From NCBI RefSeq assembly GCF_023195895.1, contig NZ_JALPRK010000021.1:31965-95964 (forward strand): a stretch of 64,000 bases of DNA, in the 5' to 3' direction. Every line of letters starts with the position of its first letter. Within the stretch, counting starts at the first letter, position 1. Below, piece by piece: positions 1 to 11,325 of this stretch. The notes beneath the pieces are model-generated. The model had not been told where the DNA came from. It searched no databases and saw nothing but the letters and a program-made list of their open reading frames with translations. The position numbers and the translations under genes were made by a program. Source of the stretch: Paenibacillus mellifer (GTDB lineage: Bacteria > Bacillota > Bacilli > Paenibacillales > Paenibacillaceae).

Positions 1-44
1 ATCCGGTGTGCTAAATCGTTATTAACTTACTTATAACTTCAGTA

Positions 45-76
45 GGACTTCGGGGGTAAACCTCGGGGTCCTTTTT
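45..76 (+). terminator. Rho-independent terminator of an upstream gene
   Basis: An 11-bp stem (45-55 with 61-71, three G-U pairs) closes a GTAAA loop and is followed by five T residues. It would end transcription of whatever gene lies left of the window, before the galU promoter. Confidence 0.75.
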
Positions 77-105
77 GCGAACCATCGGCAGGGATATGGT
101 ATAAT
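75..105 (+). promoter_or_regulatory. Probable sigma-A promoter of galU
   Basis: A perfect TATAAT at 100-105 is preceded by TTGCGA at 75-80. The 19-bp spacer is longer than the usual 17. It lies between the upstream terminator and the galU start, so it is the only obvious promoter for that gene. Confidence 0.5.
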
Positions 106-148
106 GACACCAGTGAAATTATTCTTGGAACGAGGGAGTCATGCTTTC

Positions 149-1024
149 ATGAAAATCCGCAAAGCGATTATCCCTGCAGCCGGCTTAGGGACGCGGTTCC
201 TGCCGGCAACGAAGGCGATGCCCAAAGAGATGCTGCCGATTGTCGACAAACCGACGATTCAATATATCGTGGAAGAGGCGGTTGCTTCGGGGATTGAGGA
301 TATCATTATTGTGACGGGGAAAGGCAAACGGGCGATCGAGGACCATTTCGACACCTCTTTTGAGCTGGAATATAATCTGAACGAGAAAGGGAAATATCAG
401 CTGCTGGAAGAGGTGCGCAAATCCTCGGAAATGGCGGACATTCATTATATTCGGCAAAAAGAACCCAAAGGCCTCGGCCATGCCATCTGGTGTGCACGCA
501 AGTTTATCGGCGATGAGCCGTTTGCGGTGCTGCTCGGCGATGATATCGTGGAATCCAGCAAGCCGTGCCTCAAGCAAATGATCGAAGTGTACGACGAGCA
601 ACAGGCTTCCATCGTCGGAGTTCAGCCGGTAGGCTGGGATGAAGTATCCCGATACGGGATCGTTGATCCCGTGGGGATTCGGGACCGCGTCTACCAGGCG
701 ACACAGCTGGTAGAGAAACCGGAAGTCGGCAAAGCACCGTCCAACCTGGCTATCATGGGCCGTTACATTTTAACGCCGGCCATTTTTGATATCCTCGAAA
801 ACCAACGCATCGGCGTAAATGGAGAGATCCAGTTGACCGACGCGATCTCGCAGCTAGGCGAAACGGAACGGGTGTTGGCCTACCACTTCGAAGGCACCCG
901 CCACGACGTCGGCGAGAAATTGGGTTTCATCAAGACATCCATCCACTACGCCCTCGAGAACCCCGAGCTTCGCGACGAACTGATCAAATACATGTCGGAG
1001 ATTATTTTGGATAGCTTGAACTAG
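149..1024 (+). CDS. galU: UTP-glucose-1-phosphate uridylyltransferase
   Basis: This enzyme makes UDP-glucose from UTP and glucose-1-phosphate for cell-surface polymers. The protein is 291 aa, the normal GalU/GtaB length. It begins [20 protein letters not shown] with the nucleotide-binding G-x-G-T-R-F-x-P-x-T-K signature, and [10 protein letters not shown] and VEKP follow. I chose ATG 149 because GAGGGAG at 132-138 is well spaced and the family starts here; in-frame codons upstream lack an RBS. The gene has its own promoter and a shared terminator, so it is probably monocistronic. It opens a surface-glycan locus, consistent with a precursor role. Confidence 0.93.
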   Translation: MKIRKAIIPAAGLGTRFLPATKAMPKEMLPIVDKPTIQYIVEEAVASGIEDIIIVTGKGKRAIEDHFDTSFELEYNLNEKGKYQLLEEVRKSSEMADIHYIRQKEPKGLGHAIWCARKFIGDEPFAVLLGDDIVESSKPCLKQMIEVYDEQQASIVGVQPVGWDEVSRYGIVDPVGIRDRVYQATQLVEKPEVGKAPSNLAIMGRYILTPAIFDILENQRIGVNGEIQLTDAISQLGETERVLAYHFEGTRHDVGEKLGFIKTSIHYALENPELRDELIKYMSEIILDSLN

Positions 1025-1026
1025 AA

Positions 1027-1059
1027 AACGGCCTCTCCTTTGGGAGAGACCGTTTTTTT
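1027..1059. terminator. Bidirectional terminator between galU and the O-antigen ligase gene
   Basis: A 12-bp stem with one mismatch (1027-1038 with 1043-1054) has A residues on its left and a T7 run on its right, so it can serve both convergent genes. Confidence 0.85.
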
Positions 1060-1061
1060 GA

Positions 1062-3518
1062 TTAAAACGTCAGATTAGCTAATTGCTCAATTGAATCCTT
1101 CTCGGACGGATCGACTTGCAGTAACCGGTCATATACAGCTTGGTCGCTGGCTCCAGTCTTCTGTAGGGCTGCCAGATACCAGCGTGCAATCTCGCGGTTT
1201 GTCCCGTCGGTCAGATCATCCTTAATTCCAACTTTGAAGATCTCCACGGCCTTAGCGGGATCATTCATCATGAATTGCATTTTGCCGGCATTCAGAACCA
1301 TCGGTTGCGTGATCTCAAACGGATTCCCTTGCATTTGCCCCTTAGGCAATGTCTTCAGGTGCTCCACCCCATCCACAACATGCTGGTAGGCAGCCAGCCC
1401 GGTTTGGAAATATTGCTCCTTCTGGGCGACATCCTGTTCGCCAAGCTTCTGATACCCCAGCTCATAGGATTGAACGATCAAGTTTTCGTACCAGTTCATA
1501 TCATAAGCGTAACGATCGGCGTTATCGCGGTATACCGCAAAAGCCTTGTCGTATTCGCCTTTGGTCTGATAAAGCTTAATCAGCTGTTTGTACATATCCT
1601 TGTTGAAGGCTTCTTTTTTTAGCGCATTCGTCAGGAGAGTTTGTTCCTGATTGGCGAACGCTTCATCTTTCGTTTGATCAAAGCCGGCCTGCAAAAGAGA
1701 GCTCAGATACAGTACCGCATCCGGTTGACCGCTGCGTTTCTTTAATGCTTCATCCAGCGGAGCTTTGATTTCTTGGAAGTCCGTACTGGTCGTAATCAGT
1801 TCTTTGCCTTTAGCCGCAGCTCCGGCCGCTTGGATGTTCCGGATCGATACGAAGATCAAGATCAAAGACGCGACCACCATCAACGTGCTGTACAAACCAC
1901 GCATCGTACCTGGCTTAACGGAGAACTTTTTGACGGGACGATTGTCCATGGCCGCTGCCATACCTGCAAGTCCCAAGAACACCAGGATGCCCAGAAAAAC
2001 GTAACTCATGTTAAAGTCCATCAAACTGTGCATCAGGATGGAGAGTACAATGATGAAGTATACAAAATAGGATTCCCGATTTTGTTCATCTGCCTTGATA
2101 TAACCACGGATGTATTTATAGATAATAAAAGCCAAGAAAGCGATCAAAACGAGGAAGCCCAGAACCCCGACTTCAACGAGATACTGCATCACAAAACTAT
2201 GCGCTTGACGGCTGGTGTACGGGTTGTTCTGGTATTTCTCATAGATCGAAGCCCAGGCACCGCCACCAGCTCCGATAATTGGATAATCTTTAACTACTTT
2301 CGCGGCATCCTTGTAGAAGGTTAACCGTTCTAGTAAGCTGTGCTGTTGGAGGTTAATGTTCTCCAAACGTGCTCCGATATCCCCCGGTAGAACGTGCTTC
2401 AGATTCGTCGCAAGTAGGAGGAATGCCAGTATGCCTACCGCAGCCACTGAAGCCAATGGCAGCCACAAGCTAGACAGTCTCTTGCTGGCCCATCTTTCTG
2501 TGCCATTATCCAAACGAGGGGAAACCATGCTCTGAATTAACCAGGCTAGAGCTGCAACTATGACAGAAACAACCAGAACGTAGATCCACCCTTTGGCCGG
2601 GTCGCCAATTTGTCCTAGATGGAATTGCTGCCCAAGTTCCGTTACCGGTTTTGCAATTGCAAGCGTAGCGATACCAGCAATTAAACAGTAGATAATCCAA
2701 AGGATTTGTTTAGCCGGCTTCAGGAACAGCAACAGGACGATAAATACGATCGGCAGAAAAACTAAACCGCCGCGTGATAAAGTCAGTAGCAGCGACAGCA
2801 CAATGGGTACTAACATAAAGCCATGGAGAGCTTGACCGTACCATTTTTTCGAACGAGTAATCGCAAATACAGCCACAAAGAAAAACGCCATTAAGAATGC
2901 TGCATACGTATTCGGATACTGGAATACCGAAGCCAGACGCGGTCCAATAGCATCCACCCAAACTGCTTGGGTATATTGCCCATTTACTACCGTTCCGGTA
3001 AACCAACCGACAATAGCTGACACCGTTCTTCCTTGTCCTAACCAATTGAACAAACCGAATAGGACAATCAAATAAGCAACAGCGGTTATAGTGATTTCAA
3101 TAACTTTGTTCGTCTTTCGATTCTGTAGTAAATACAACCCAATAATGAACAAAAAAGCATAAAGTGATTGAATCAGTACCATATTGGAAGCAAAGTACTG
3201 GCTTGCTGCCGAAATCAGTGCGATAATGTAAGTTATGGGAATTATCAGAACGAATAAGGCCGACCAATCACGCTGATCTTCTAACTTGATATTCTTAAAG
3301 AAAGCACCAACCCAGGCTAGCATAAGCAAACTGCCTATCAGTACCGCCCAATACATAGGCTTTTCGAAATCAAGAACAAGCCCATTAAACAACCCAGCCT
3401 GGAACGGAGCCCAGACCAAGAACAAAATTAAACCGATCAACAACACCCAAAGCGTCACAGGTAACTTTTCCCCATTTCTCGACGCTTCGGCCATTTTCCC
3501 GTATACTGGTTTCGACAC
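1062..3518 (-). CDS. O-antigen ligase/polymerase-like membrane protein with C-terminal TPR region
   Basis: The protein is 818 aa, with about 12-14 hydrophobic segments in the first 560 residues followed by a soluble tetratricopeptide-like tail. The central part carries Wzy/WaaL (O-antigen ligase) features: a PRLASVFQYPNTYAAFL stretch, SRGG, and a long periplasmic-type loop with GAGGGAWASIYEKYQ before a late HSFVMQYLVEVG helix. In S-layer glycosylation clusters of Bacillota, large proteins of this class are proposed to transfer the finished glycan to protein. Here that role is an inference; a polymerase role is also possible. The gene is convergent with galU and has no co-directional neighbour, so it is probably transcribed alone. 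Confidence 0.85.
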   Translation of the reverse strand: MSKPVYGKMAEASRNGEKLPVTLWVLLIGLILFLVWAPFQAGLFNGLVLDFEKPMYWAVLIGSLLMLAWVGAFFKNIKLEDQRDWSALFVLIIPITYIIALISAASQYFASNMVLIQSLYAFLFIIGLYLLQNRKTNKVIEITITAVAYLIVLFGLFNWLGQGRTVSAIVGWFTGTVVNGQYTQAVWVDAIGPRLASVFQYPNTYAAFLMAFFFVAVFAITRSKKWYGQALHGFMLVPIVLSLLLTLSRGGLVFLPIVFIVLLLFLKPAKQILWIIYCLIAGIATLAIAKPVTELGQQFHLGQIGDPAKGWIYVLVVSVIVAALAWLIQSMVSPRLDNGTERWASKRLSSLWLPLASVAAVGILAFLLLATNLKHVLPGDIGARLENINLQQHSLLERLTFYKDAAKVVKDYPIIGAGGGAWASIYEKYQNNPYTSRQAHSFVMQYLVEVGVLGFLVLIAFLAFIIYKYIRGYIKADEQNRESYFVYFIIVLSILMHSLMDFNMSYVFLGILVFLGLAGMAAAMDNRPVKKFSVKPGTMRGLYSTLMVVASLILIFVSIRNIQAAGAAAKGKELITTSTDFQEIKAPLDEALKKRSGQPDAVLYLSSLLQAGFDQTKDEAFANQEQTLLTNALKKEAFNKDMYKQLIKLYQTKGEYDKAFAVYRDNADRYAYDMNWYENLIVQSYELGYQKLGEQDVAQKEQYFQTGLAAYQHVVDGVEHLKTLPKGQMQGNPFEITQPMVLNAGKMQFMMNDPAKAVEIFKVGIKDDLTDGTNREIARWYLAALQKTGASDQAVYDRLLQVDPSEKDSIEQLANLTF

Positions 3519-3615
3519 GTGTTTATCTCCTTTGCTAATAGATACGACAATAATTTTAGCATAGTAGACAGAACGGAGCTAGATTTTTGAGAAGAATTAC
3601 AAATAATGGATTCTT

Positions 3616-4911
3616 TTGGCGGTGATTGTTATTAATAGCAAGGTGTATCGATTTTTATACAAGTTAGCGATTCTATGTAAACCATTGGTTTCAAACATTG
3701 TTCCTAAAAAAATTCAAAAGCGTGTTAGAACTGTATTGACGAATCAGGCTGTTAACACTCCCAATATGGCAGTATCATCATACAATCGGAATTTTAAGGA
3801 AGGAATCAATCTTGTTGGTTATTCTCGTGCTGAGATGGGAGTAGGTGAGTCTTGCCGTGCGGCAGCAAGGAGTCTAAATGCGGTTGGAGCTCCTTTTGGT
3901 ATTATGAATTTCAGAGGAACTAGCAGCGCGAGAATGGCAGACTTAACATGGAAGCATAAAGAAGTTACAGGACCTGAGTATGGTATTAACATTTTTCATA
4001 TTAATGCTGCGGAAATGAAAGACGTCTATACGTATTACGGCCCTTCACTTTTTGAAGGAAGGTATAACATAGGTTTTTGGCACTGGGAGCTTCCAGATTT
4101 TCCAGATGAATGGTTGGTTAACTTTAGCTTTCTCCAGGAAATATGGGTACCATCAACATTTGTGGCAGAATCAATTTCTTTTAAAAGTCCAATACCTGTG
4201 GTAAAGATCCCTCATTCGATTGAAGTTGTTATCAACGAAAGTCGAAGTCGAAGCTATTTTGGCTTGCCTAAGGGTAGTTTTTTGTTTCTCTCAATGTATG
4301 ACAATAAAAGCTTTCAAGAAAGAAAGAATCCAAAGGCAGCGATCGAGGCTTTCAAATTATCATTTCAACCGGATGACATGAGCGTTGGTTTAGTAGTTAA
4401 AGTTAACAACCCTGGTGGGAAATCGACTGATCTTGCGGAAATCGAGCAGTTGGTCGCTGAATATCGGAATATATACTTAATTGATAAAACTATCAGCAGG
4501 AATGATGTCAATGCTTTAATCAGTATAACGGACTGCTTTATCTCCCTTCATCGTAGCGAAGGTTTTGGTTTAGTTATTGCGGAAGCTATGTATTTAGCGA
4601 AGCCCGTCATAGGAACAAACTGGTCTTCAACAACAGACTTTATGAACCATAAAAACTCTTGTCTCGTGGATTACGATCTAGTTAAGCTTGGCGAGGACCA
4701 TGGTCCCTATAAAGCATATCAACATTGGGCTAACCCAAACATTTCTCATGCAAGTGAATATATGATCAAACTAGTAAATGACAAGGGGTACTATCAAATG
4801 TTAGCAGATGAAGGAGAACGTTATATCAAGCTATACCATTCTCCTGAAAAGATAGGTAAGTTGATTTGTGAAAGATTGGGTTATATTAAAGGATTTAAGT
4901 TTGGAGGATGA
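3616..4911 (+). CDS. GT-B glycosyltransferase (family 4-like)
   Basis: This is a cytosolic sugar transferase of about 431 aa. The C-terminal half has the GT4-type donor-binding signature: HRSEGFGLVIAEAMYLAKPV, i.e. the E-x7-E motif, then GTNWSST. The N-terminal part contains NLVGYSRAEMGVGESCR, typical of the glycosyltransferases that accept lipid-linked glycans. The start is uncertain: the longest frame begins at TTG 3616 with no good RBS, while GTG 3643 follows GGCGGTGAT at about 3618-3626. The last codons overlap the RBS of manC, so the two are co-transcribed. The gene is much more AT-rich than galU, as is the cluster that follows. Confidence 0.85.
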   Translation: MAVIVINSKVYRFLYKLAILCKPLVSNIVPKKIQKRVRTVLTNQAVNTPNMAVSSYNRNFKEGINLVGYSRAEMGVGESCRAAARSLNAVGAPFGIMNFRGTSSARMADLTWKHKEVTGPEYGINIFHINAAEMKDVYTYYGPSLFEGRYNIGFWHWELPDFPDEWLVNFSFLQEIWVPSTFVAESISFKSPIPVVKIPHSIEVVINESRSRSYFGLPKGSFLFLSMYDNKSFQERKNPKAAIEAFKLSFQPDDMSVGLVVKVNNPGGKSTDLAEIEQLVAEYRNIYLIDKTISRNDVNALISITDCFISLHRSEGFGLVIAEAMYLAKPVIGTNWSSTTDFMNHKNSCLVDYDLVKLGEDHGPYKAYQHWANPNISHASEYMIKLVNDKGYYQMLADEGERYIKLYHSPEKIGKLICERLGYIKGFKFGG

Positions 4912-4912
4912 C

Positions 4913-7007
<2,095 letters not shown>

Positions 7008-7029
7008 TTTATCCGTAGGATGTGATCAA

Positions 7030-7983
7030 TTGAAGGCTCTAATTACTGGAGTTACCGGTTTTGTGGGGAGCTACTTATGTCGAAGGTTACTTGATGCTGG
7101 TTGCGAAGTAGTTGGTCTGGCTAGATCCATTAAGACTGATGATAATGAAATTCGGCTGATCTCATGCGACGTCACGGACGAAGCACATTTGCGTAAAGTG
7201 TTGAAAAAGGAGAAACCCGATCAAATCTATCATTTGGCGGGTTCCGCCTTTGTTCCATTTACCATAAAAGAGCCGAGGGTTACCTACAACACAATAGTTA
7301 ACGGAACTCTATCTTTATATGAAGCTTTGAGAGGGCTGGATGTTGCACCAAAAGTTCTTTTCGTAGGTTCAGCCGCAGTTTATGGTGAAGGATCAGGAAG
7401 TGCATTTAAAGAGTCAGATCTAATGAAACCTGTTAATCCGTATGCTGGAGCGAAGGCTTGTGCAGATTTAATAAGTGAGCAATATGCAAATACCTATGAG
7501 ATGAACATTATTAGAGTAAGGCCGTTTAATCATACCGGACCGAGGCAATCGCCAGCATTTGTATGTTCAAGCTTTGCAAAACAGGTGGCAGAAATCGAAA
7601 TTGGTGCAACTAGTGAATTAACTGTAGGCAATTTAAATGTCAAAAGAGACTTTTTAGATGTTAGAGATGTAGTTGACGCTTACTTTTTGCTTATGGAAAA
7701 AGGGGTAAGCGGAGAAGTATACAATGTTTCTTCCCAACAAGCAGTATCTGTCTCTGATTTACTTGACTTATTAACTCAACTTTCAAAAGTCAAATCACTA
7801 AATATAGAAGTAGACCCCAATAAGTTGAGACACAACGAGACACCTGTGAAATTTGGGGATAGCTCAAAGATTAGAAAAGAGATAGGCTGGGAGCCAACTC
7901 ATAAGATTGAACAGACCATGTCTGACTTGCTCGACTACTGGAGAATGTTCATAAGGGAGGGGAAGGGTTGGAAAGGGCAATAA
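7030..7983 (+). CDS. rmd: GDP-4-keto-6-deoxy-D-mannose reductase (GDP-D-rhamnose synthesis)
   Basis: This is a 317-aa extended SDR with the GVTGFVGSYLCRRLL nucleotide motif and a catalytic NPYAGAKACAD (Y-x3-K). FNHTGPRQSPAFVCSSFAKQ is characteristic of Rmd. It reduces the Gmd product to GDP-D-rhamnose, known from S-layer glycans and A-band polysaccharide. Translation appears to begin at TTG 7030 after TAGGATGTGATC. The 3' end overlaps the next gene by 16 bases, which suggests translational coupling. A GDP-fucose synthase is less likely given its sequence motifs. Confidence 0.85.
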   Translation: MKALITGVTGFVGSYLCRRLLDAGCEVVGLARSIKTDDNEIRLISCDVTDEAHLRKVLKKEKPDQIYHLAGSAFVPFTIKEPRVTYNTIVNGTLSLYEALRGLDVAPKVLFVGSAAVYGEGSGSAFKESDLMKPVNPYAGAKACADLISEQYANTYEMNIIRVRPFNHTGPRQSPAFVCSSFAKQVAEIEIGATSELTVGNLNVKRDFLDVRDVVDAYFLLMEKGVSGEVYNVSSQQAVSVSDLLDLLTQLSKVKSLNIEVDPNKLRHNETPVKFGDSSKIRKEIGWEPTHKIEQTMSDLLDYWRMFIREGKGWKGQ

Positions 7984-8597
7984 TTATCGGTGGAGGTGGC
8001 CATGCCAAAGTAGTGATGGACATCATCCAAAGGATGGAGACTTGCGAACTTGTTGGATTTACCGATAATGAGGAGCACCAAGAGATGTGCGGTGTCCCTT
8101 ACCTGGGGAATGATTCTGTTCTGCCTAGCCTTTTTGATAAAGGGATCACCCGTTTTTGTATTGGAGTTGGAGACAATCGAATTAGGAAGAAGCTATTTCA
8201 TAAACTGCTTTCAATTGGCTTTACTCCAGTCAACGTGATTAGTCCAAATGCATATATCTCGCAATATGCAAGATTGGGGCAAGGGATCGTCATCATGCCT
8301 GGTGCAGTAGTGAACCCTCATTCGGTCATAGCAGATAACGTAATCATAAATACGTTATCCGGTGTAGATCACGACTGTAGGATTTGCTCGCATGCACATA
8401 TAGCACCGGGTGTCTCTCTTACGGGAAATGTTACTGTTGGTGAAGGGGCGTTTCTAGGCACCGGCAGTAAAGTCATACCTGGTGTGAGCATAGGAGAATG
8501 GTCTACGGTCGGGGCTGGTGCTGTAGTTCTCTCAGATATTCCTCCGGAGACTACAGTTGTAGGAGTACCTGCTGATAAACTTATTAATAGGGGATGA
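7968..8597 (+). CDS. NeuD/PglD-type sugar N-acyltransferase
   Basis: The protein is 209 aa. It has an N-terminal Rossmann-like segment (IIGGGGHAKVVMDII) and a C-terminal left-handed beta-helix of hexapeptide repeats (from about residue 100: GQGIVIMPGAVVNPHSVI, then HAHIAPGVSLTGNV, VGEGAFLGTGSKVIPGV). H at the centre of the helix (GVDHDC) matches the catalytic base of the family. Located directly before a DegT aminotransferase and after gmd/rmd, it probably acylates the 4-amino group of GDP-perosamine, like PerB. It starts at TTG 7968, inside the end of rmd, after GGGAGGGGAAGGG. Confidence 0.85.
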   Translation: MERAIIIGGGGHAKVVMDIIQRMETCELVGFTDNEEHQEMCGVPYLGNDSVLPSLFDKGITRFCIGVGDNRIRKKLFHKLLSIGFTPVNVISPNAYISQYARLGQGIVIMPGAVVNPHSVIADNVIINTLSGVDHDCRICSHAHIAPGVSLTGNVTVGEGAFLGTGSKVIPGVSIGEWSTVGAGAVVLSDIPPETTVVGVPADKLINRG

Positions 8598-8601
8598 AGT
8601 G

Positions 8602-9723
8602 ATGAAAGCTATTCAGAGAATTACTTTAGCAAGTCCTGTACTGAATGGGAATGAGAGAAAATATGTCCTTGATTGTATAGATACAGGTTGGATATCCGCA
8701 AACGGAAAATACGTAACACAATTTGAGGAGAAATTCGCGGATTTCTGCGGGACAGAACATGCGATTTCTTGCGCCAATGGGACTGTAGCTCTTCACTTGC
8801 CTTTATTAGCTTATGGAGTCGGTGAGGGGGACGAGATCATTATTCCTACGTTTACTTATATCGCCACTGCAAATGCTATTAAATATTGTGGGGCTACCCC
8901 GGTGTTAGTAGATAGCGAAAATGACTCGTGGAACATAGATCCTTATAAAATCGAAGAGAAAATCACGCCCAAAACAAAAGGGATTATCGTAGTTCATATC
9001 TACGGGCATCCAGTAAATATGGATCCAATCATGGAGATCGCTAGAAAACACAACTTATTTGTTATCGAAGATGCAGCAGAAGCGCATGGTGCGGAGTATA
9101 AAGGGAAAGTCGTGGGGTCTATTGGAGATGTTGCTACATTCAGTTTTTTTGGTAATAAAGTTATTTCTACCGGCGAAGGCGGTATGATCACTACCAATAA
9201 TCGAGATTTGGCAGCAAAGATGCGGCTTCTAAGAGGACAAGCTATGGATCCCAACAAGAGATATTGGTTCAATGAAATTGGGTATAACTACAGAATGACG
9301 AATTTGCAAGCAGCGGTTGGTTTAGGACAGCTTGAAAATATTGAATGGCATTTAGAACAGAGAAGAAGAGTTGCAACTCAATATATAGAATCTTTATCGC
9401 AGTTTAACGATTTATTTACCTTGCAACCTGAAATGTCTTGGGCGAAACATACGTATTGGATGGTTTCGATCTTGCTTAATGATAAGGTGAAAGCAAGCCG
9501 AGACGAGATGATGTCCTTGTTAGAAGCAGATGGAATTGAGACACGTCCATTGTTCTATCCAATGCATCAGATGCCACCCTATTATGAAGAGAATGCCAAT
9601 TATCCTATAGCTGATCAGGTTTCTTCTCGCGGATTTAACATTCCTACAAATGCAACGCTAACTAATGATGAAATCGATTATATTTGTAATCGACTTGTCT
9701 ACCATTGCCAGAACAACCTGTAG
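8602..9723 (+). CDS. DegT/DnrJ/EryC1 aminotransferase, probable GDP-perosamine synthase
   Basis: This is a 373-aa PLP enzyme. Residues include GTVALHLPLLAYGVGEGDE near the N-terminus, the EDAAEAHGA segment that stacks on PLP, and the Schiff-base lysine in FFGNKVISTGEGGM. The family performs C4 transamination of nucleotide-4-keto sugars. Because the operon supplies GDP-4-keto-6-deoxymannose, GDP-perosamine is the most likely product, then N-acylated by the preceding gene. GTG 8599 immediately precedes ATG 8602 and either may be used after AGGGGATG. The substrate assignment is inferred from neighbours. Confidence 0.85.
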   Translation: MKAIQRITLASPVLNGNERKYVLDCIDTGWISANGKYVTQFEEKFADFCGTEHAISCANGTVALHLPLLAYGVGEGDEIIIPTFTYIATANAIKYCGATPVLVDSENDSWNIDPYKIEEKITPKTKGIIVVHIYGHPVNMDPIMEIARKHNLFVIEDAAEAHGAEYKGKVVGSIGDVATFSFFGNKVISTGEGGMITTNNRDLAAKMRLLRGQAMDPNKRYWFNEIGYNYRMTNLQAAVGLGQLENIEWHLEQRRRVATQYIESLSQFNDLFTLQPEMSWAKHTYWMVSILLNDKVKASRDEMMSLLEADGIETRPLFYPMHQMPPYYEENANYPIADQVSSRGFNIPTNATLTNDEIDYICNRLVYHCQNNL

Positions 9724-9751
9724 GCTGAGAGATAGATTTGGAGGTAACACG

Positions 9752-10537
9752 TTGAAAGTCATAATACGGAAGATCTATCAAACCAGATACTTTTGGTCAC
9801 ATCTGGTTCGAGCGGAACTGAAAAACAAGTTTAGACGATCCAAACTGGGTATTTTATGGACGTTCATGAATCCGTTGCTGCTTACAGCATTGATGTCAAC
9901 GGTTTTTGGAACTGTCTTTAATATGTCATTTGCTGATTATGCACCATATGTACTTTCTGGGCTAATTGTATGGGAGCTTATTAGTAGTTCTTTTATAGGT
10001 GGAGGGTACTCGATTATGACTGGCGAACAATATATTCGTCAGTTTAATCACCCCGTAATTATCTATACCTTAAGGTCAGCGCTTGTCTTCACAATTACGT
10101 TTGTGATTGCGATGTTGTCCTTAGGGTTCTGGATGCTGATCGTTAGTCCCGCAAATGTGATTTTGGGACTGATCACCCTTCCATTAACTACCTTATTATA
10201 TTTCTGTCTATCTTGGGCTATTACAACTATTGCTGGCTTTACTAATGCTAAGTATCGGGACTATCCTCAAGTGATGGCTTTAGTGATACAGGCTGTATGG
10301 TATGTATCACCAGTATTTTTTAAAAAAGATATGTTTACCACAAATCCAACACTAGAGGCACTTTTCAATTTGAATCCAATAACTCACATACTAAACTTAA
10401 TTCGAGATCCATTCTTGAACGGTGTTATGCCCACAATCACAGATTACCTATACACTTTAGGGACAATACTTGTATTTTCATTATGGGCTGGGAGCATATA
10501 CAAGAAAAATAGCAGAAAAGTTATATTTTATTTATAA
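9752..10537 (+). CDS. wzm: Polysaccharide ABC exporter permease (Wzm/TagG type)
   Basis: This is a 261-aa ABC-2 type membrane protein with about six hydrophobic helices. The N-terminus (LVRAELKNKFRRSKLGILWTFMNPLLL) matches the amphipathic segment and first helix of Wzm/TagG/RfbA permeases. I chose TTG 9752 because TTGGAGGT precedes it; the longer frame from 9665 lies inside the aminotransferase gene and has no RBS. Together with the ATPase it would flip a completed undecaprenyl-linked glycan across the membrane. Confidence 0.9.
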   Translation: MKVIIRKIYQTRYFWSHLVRAELKNKFRRSKLGILWTFMNPLLLTALMSTVFGTVFNMSFADYAPYVLSGLIVWELISSSFIGGGYSIMTGEQYIRQFNHPVIIYTLRSALVFTITFVIAMLSLGFWMLIVSPANVILGLITLPLTTLLYFCLSWAITTIAGFTNAKYRDYPQVMALVIQAVWYVSPVFFKKDMFTTNPTLEALFNLNPITHILNLIRDPFLNGVMPTITDYLYTLGTILVFSLWAGSIYKKNSRKVIFYL

Positions 10538-10555
10538 AACATTTGAGGGAAAACA

Positions 10556-11302
10556 ATGGATAAATACTATGTTCAAATGGAAAATGTAAATTTATATTAC
10601 CCTTCGCATATTTATAATGCAACGACACTAAAACAAGAAGTGTTTTCGTTGCTGAAACTGCAAAAGAAAAAAGAAAAATTAGATGATGTGCACGCCTTAA
10701 AGGATTTTAATTTGTATATTAGAGAAGGCGAAAAAGTTGGAGTGATTGGTCATAACGGCGCAGGAAAAAGTACATTGTTGAAAACGATAGCAGGGATCTA
10801 CCCCATTAAGTCGGGGATGCTCGAAGTTAAGGGAGAGATTCGATCTCTATTTGATTTAGCGTTGGGATTTGATCTGGAATCCACAGGTAGAGAGAATATT
10901 ATGTACCGTGGTCTATTGCTTGGAGAAACCCCGAAAAGGATAAAAGAACAAGAGCAGAAAATAATTGATTTTGCTGAGTTAGGTGAATTTATCGATTACC
11001 CCATTCGCTCGTATTCTTCTGGTATGCTTATACGTCTAGCATTTGCAATTTCCACATCGATAGACGGCGAAATTCTTCTTCTTGATGAAGTAATCGGTGC
11101 GGGAGATGCTTCTTTTGCTGTTAAGGCCAAAGAAAGAATGATGGGATTGATGGGGAAGGCCAAAATATTGGTTTTGGTTTCCCATGATTTGAATACAATT
11201 GAAGAAGTTTGTAATCGCGTGATTTTAGTTAAAGGTGGAAACATCTTAATGGATGGGGAACCACAAGAGGTTATAGATTACTATAAAAACTCGGTGAGAT
11301 AA
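10556..11302 (+). CDS. wzt: Polysaccharide ABC exporter ATPase (Wzt/TagH type)
   Basis: The 248-aa ATPase has Walker A GHNGAGKST, the LSGGQ-like YSSGMLIRLAF, Walker B ILLLDEV and the H-loop LVSHD. It is the short form: it ends after the nucleotide-binding domain and lacks the carbohydrate-binding C-terminal domain that some Wzt proteins use to recognise capped chains. This suggests export does not depend on a terminal modification. ATG 10556 follows TTGAGGGAAAAC, and the gene sits 18 bp after wzm. Confidence 0.92.
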   Translation: MDKYYVQMENVNLYYPSHIYNATTLKQEVFSLLKLQKKKEKLDDVHALKDFNLYIREGEKVGVIGHNGAGKSTLLKTIAGIYPIKSGMLEVKGEIRSLFDLALGFDLESTGRENIMYRGLLLGETPKRIKEQEQKIIDFAELGEFIDYPIRSYSSGMLIRLAFAISTSIDGEILLLDEVIGAGDASFAVKAKERMMGLMGKAKILVLVSHDLNTIEEVCNRVILVKGGNILMDGEPQEVIDYYKNSVR

Positions 11303-11325
11303 ACATCAATTTTGGGAGGACGAAA

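Noticed and set aside
1275..2324. Forward frames inside the O-antigen ligase gene
   Set aside because: They are shadows opposite a well-supported membrane protein gene.
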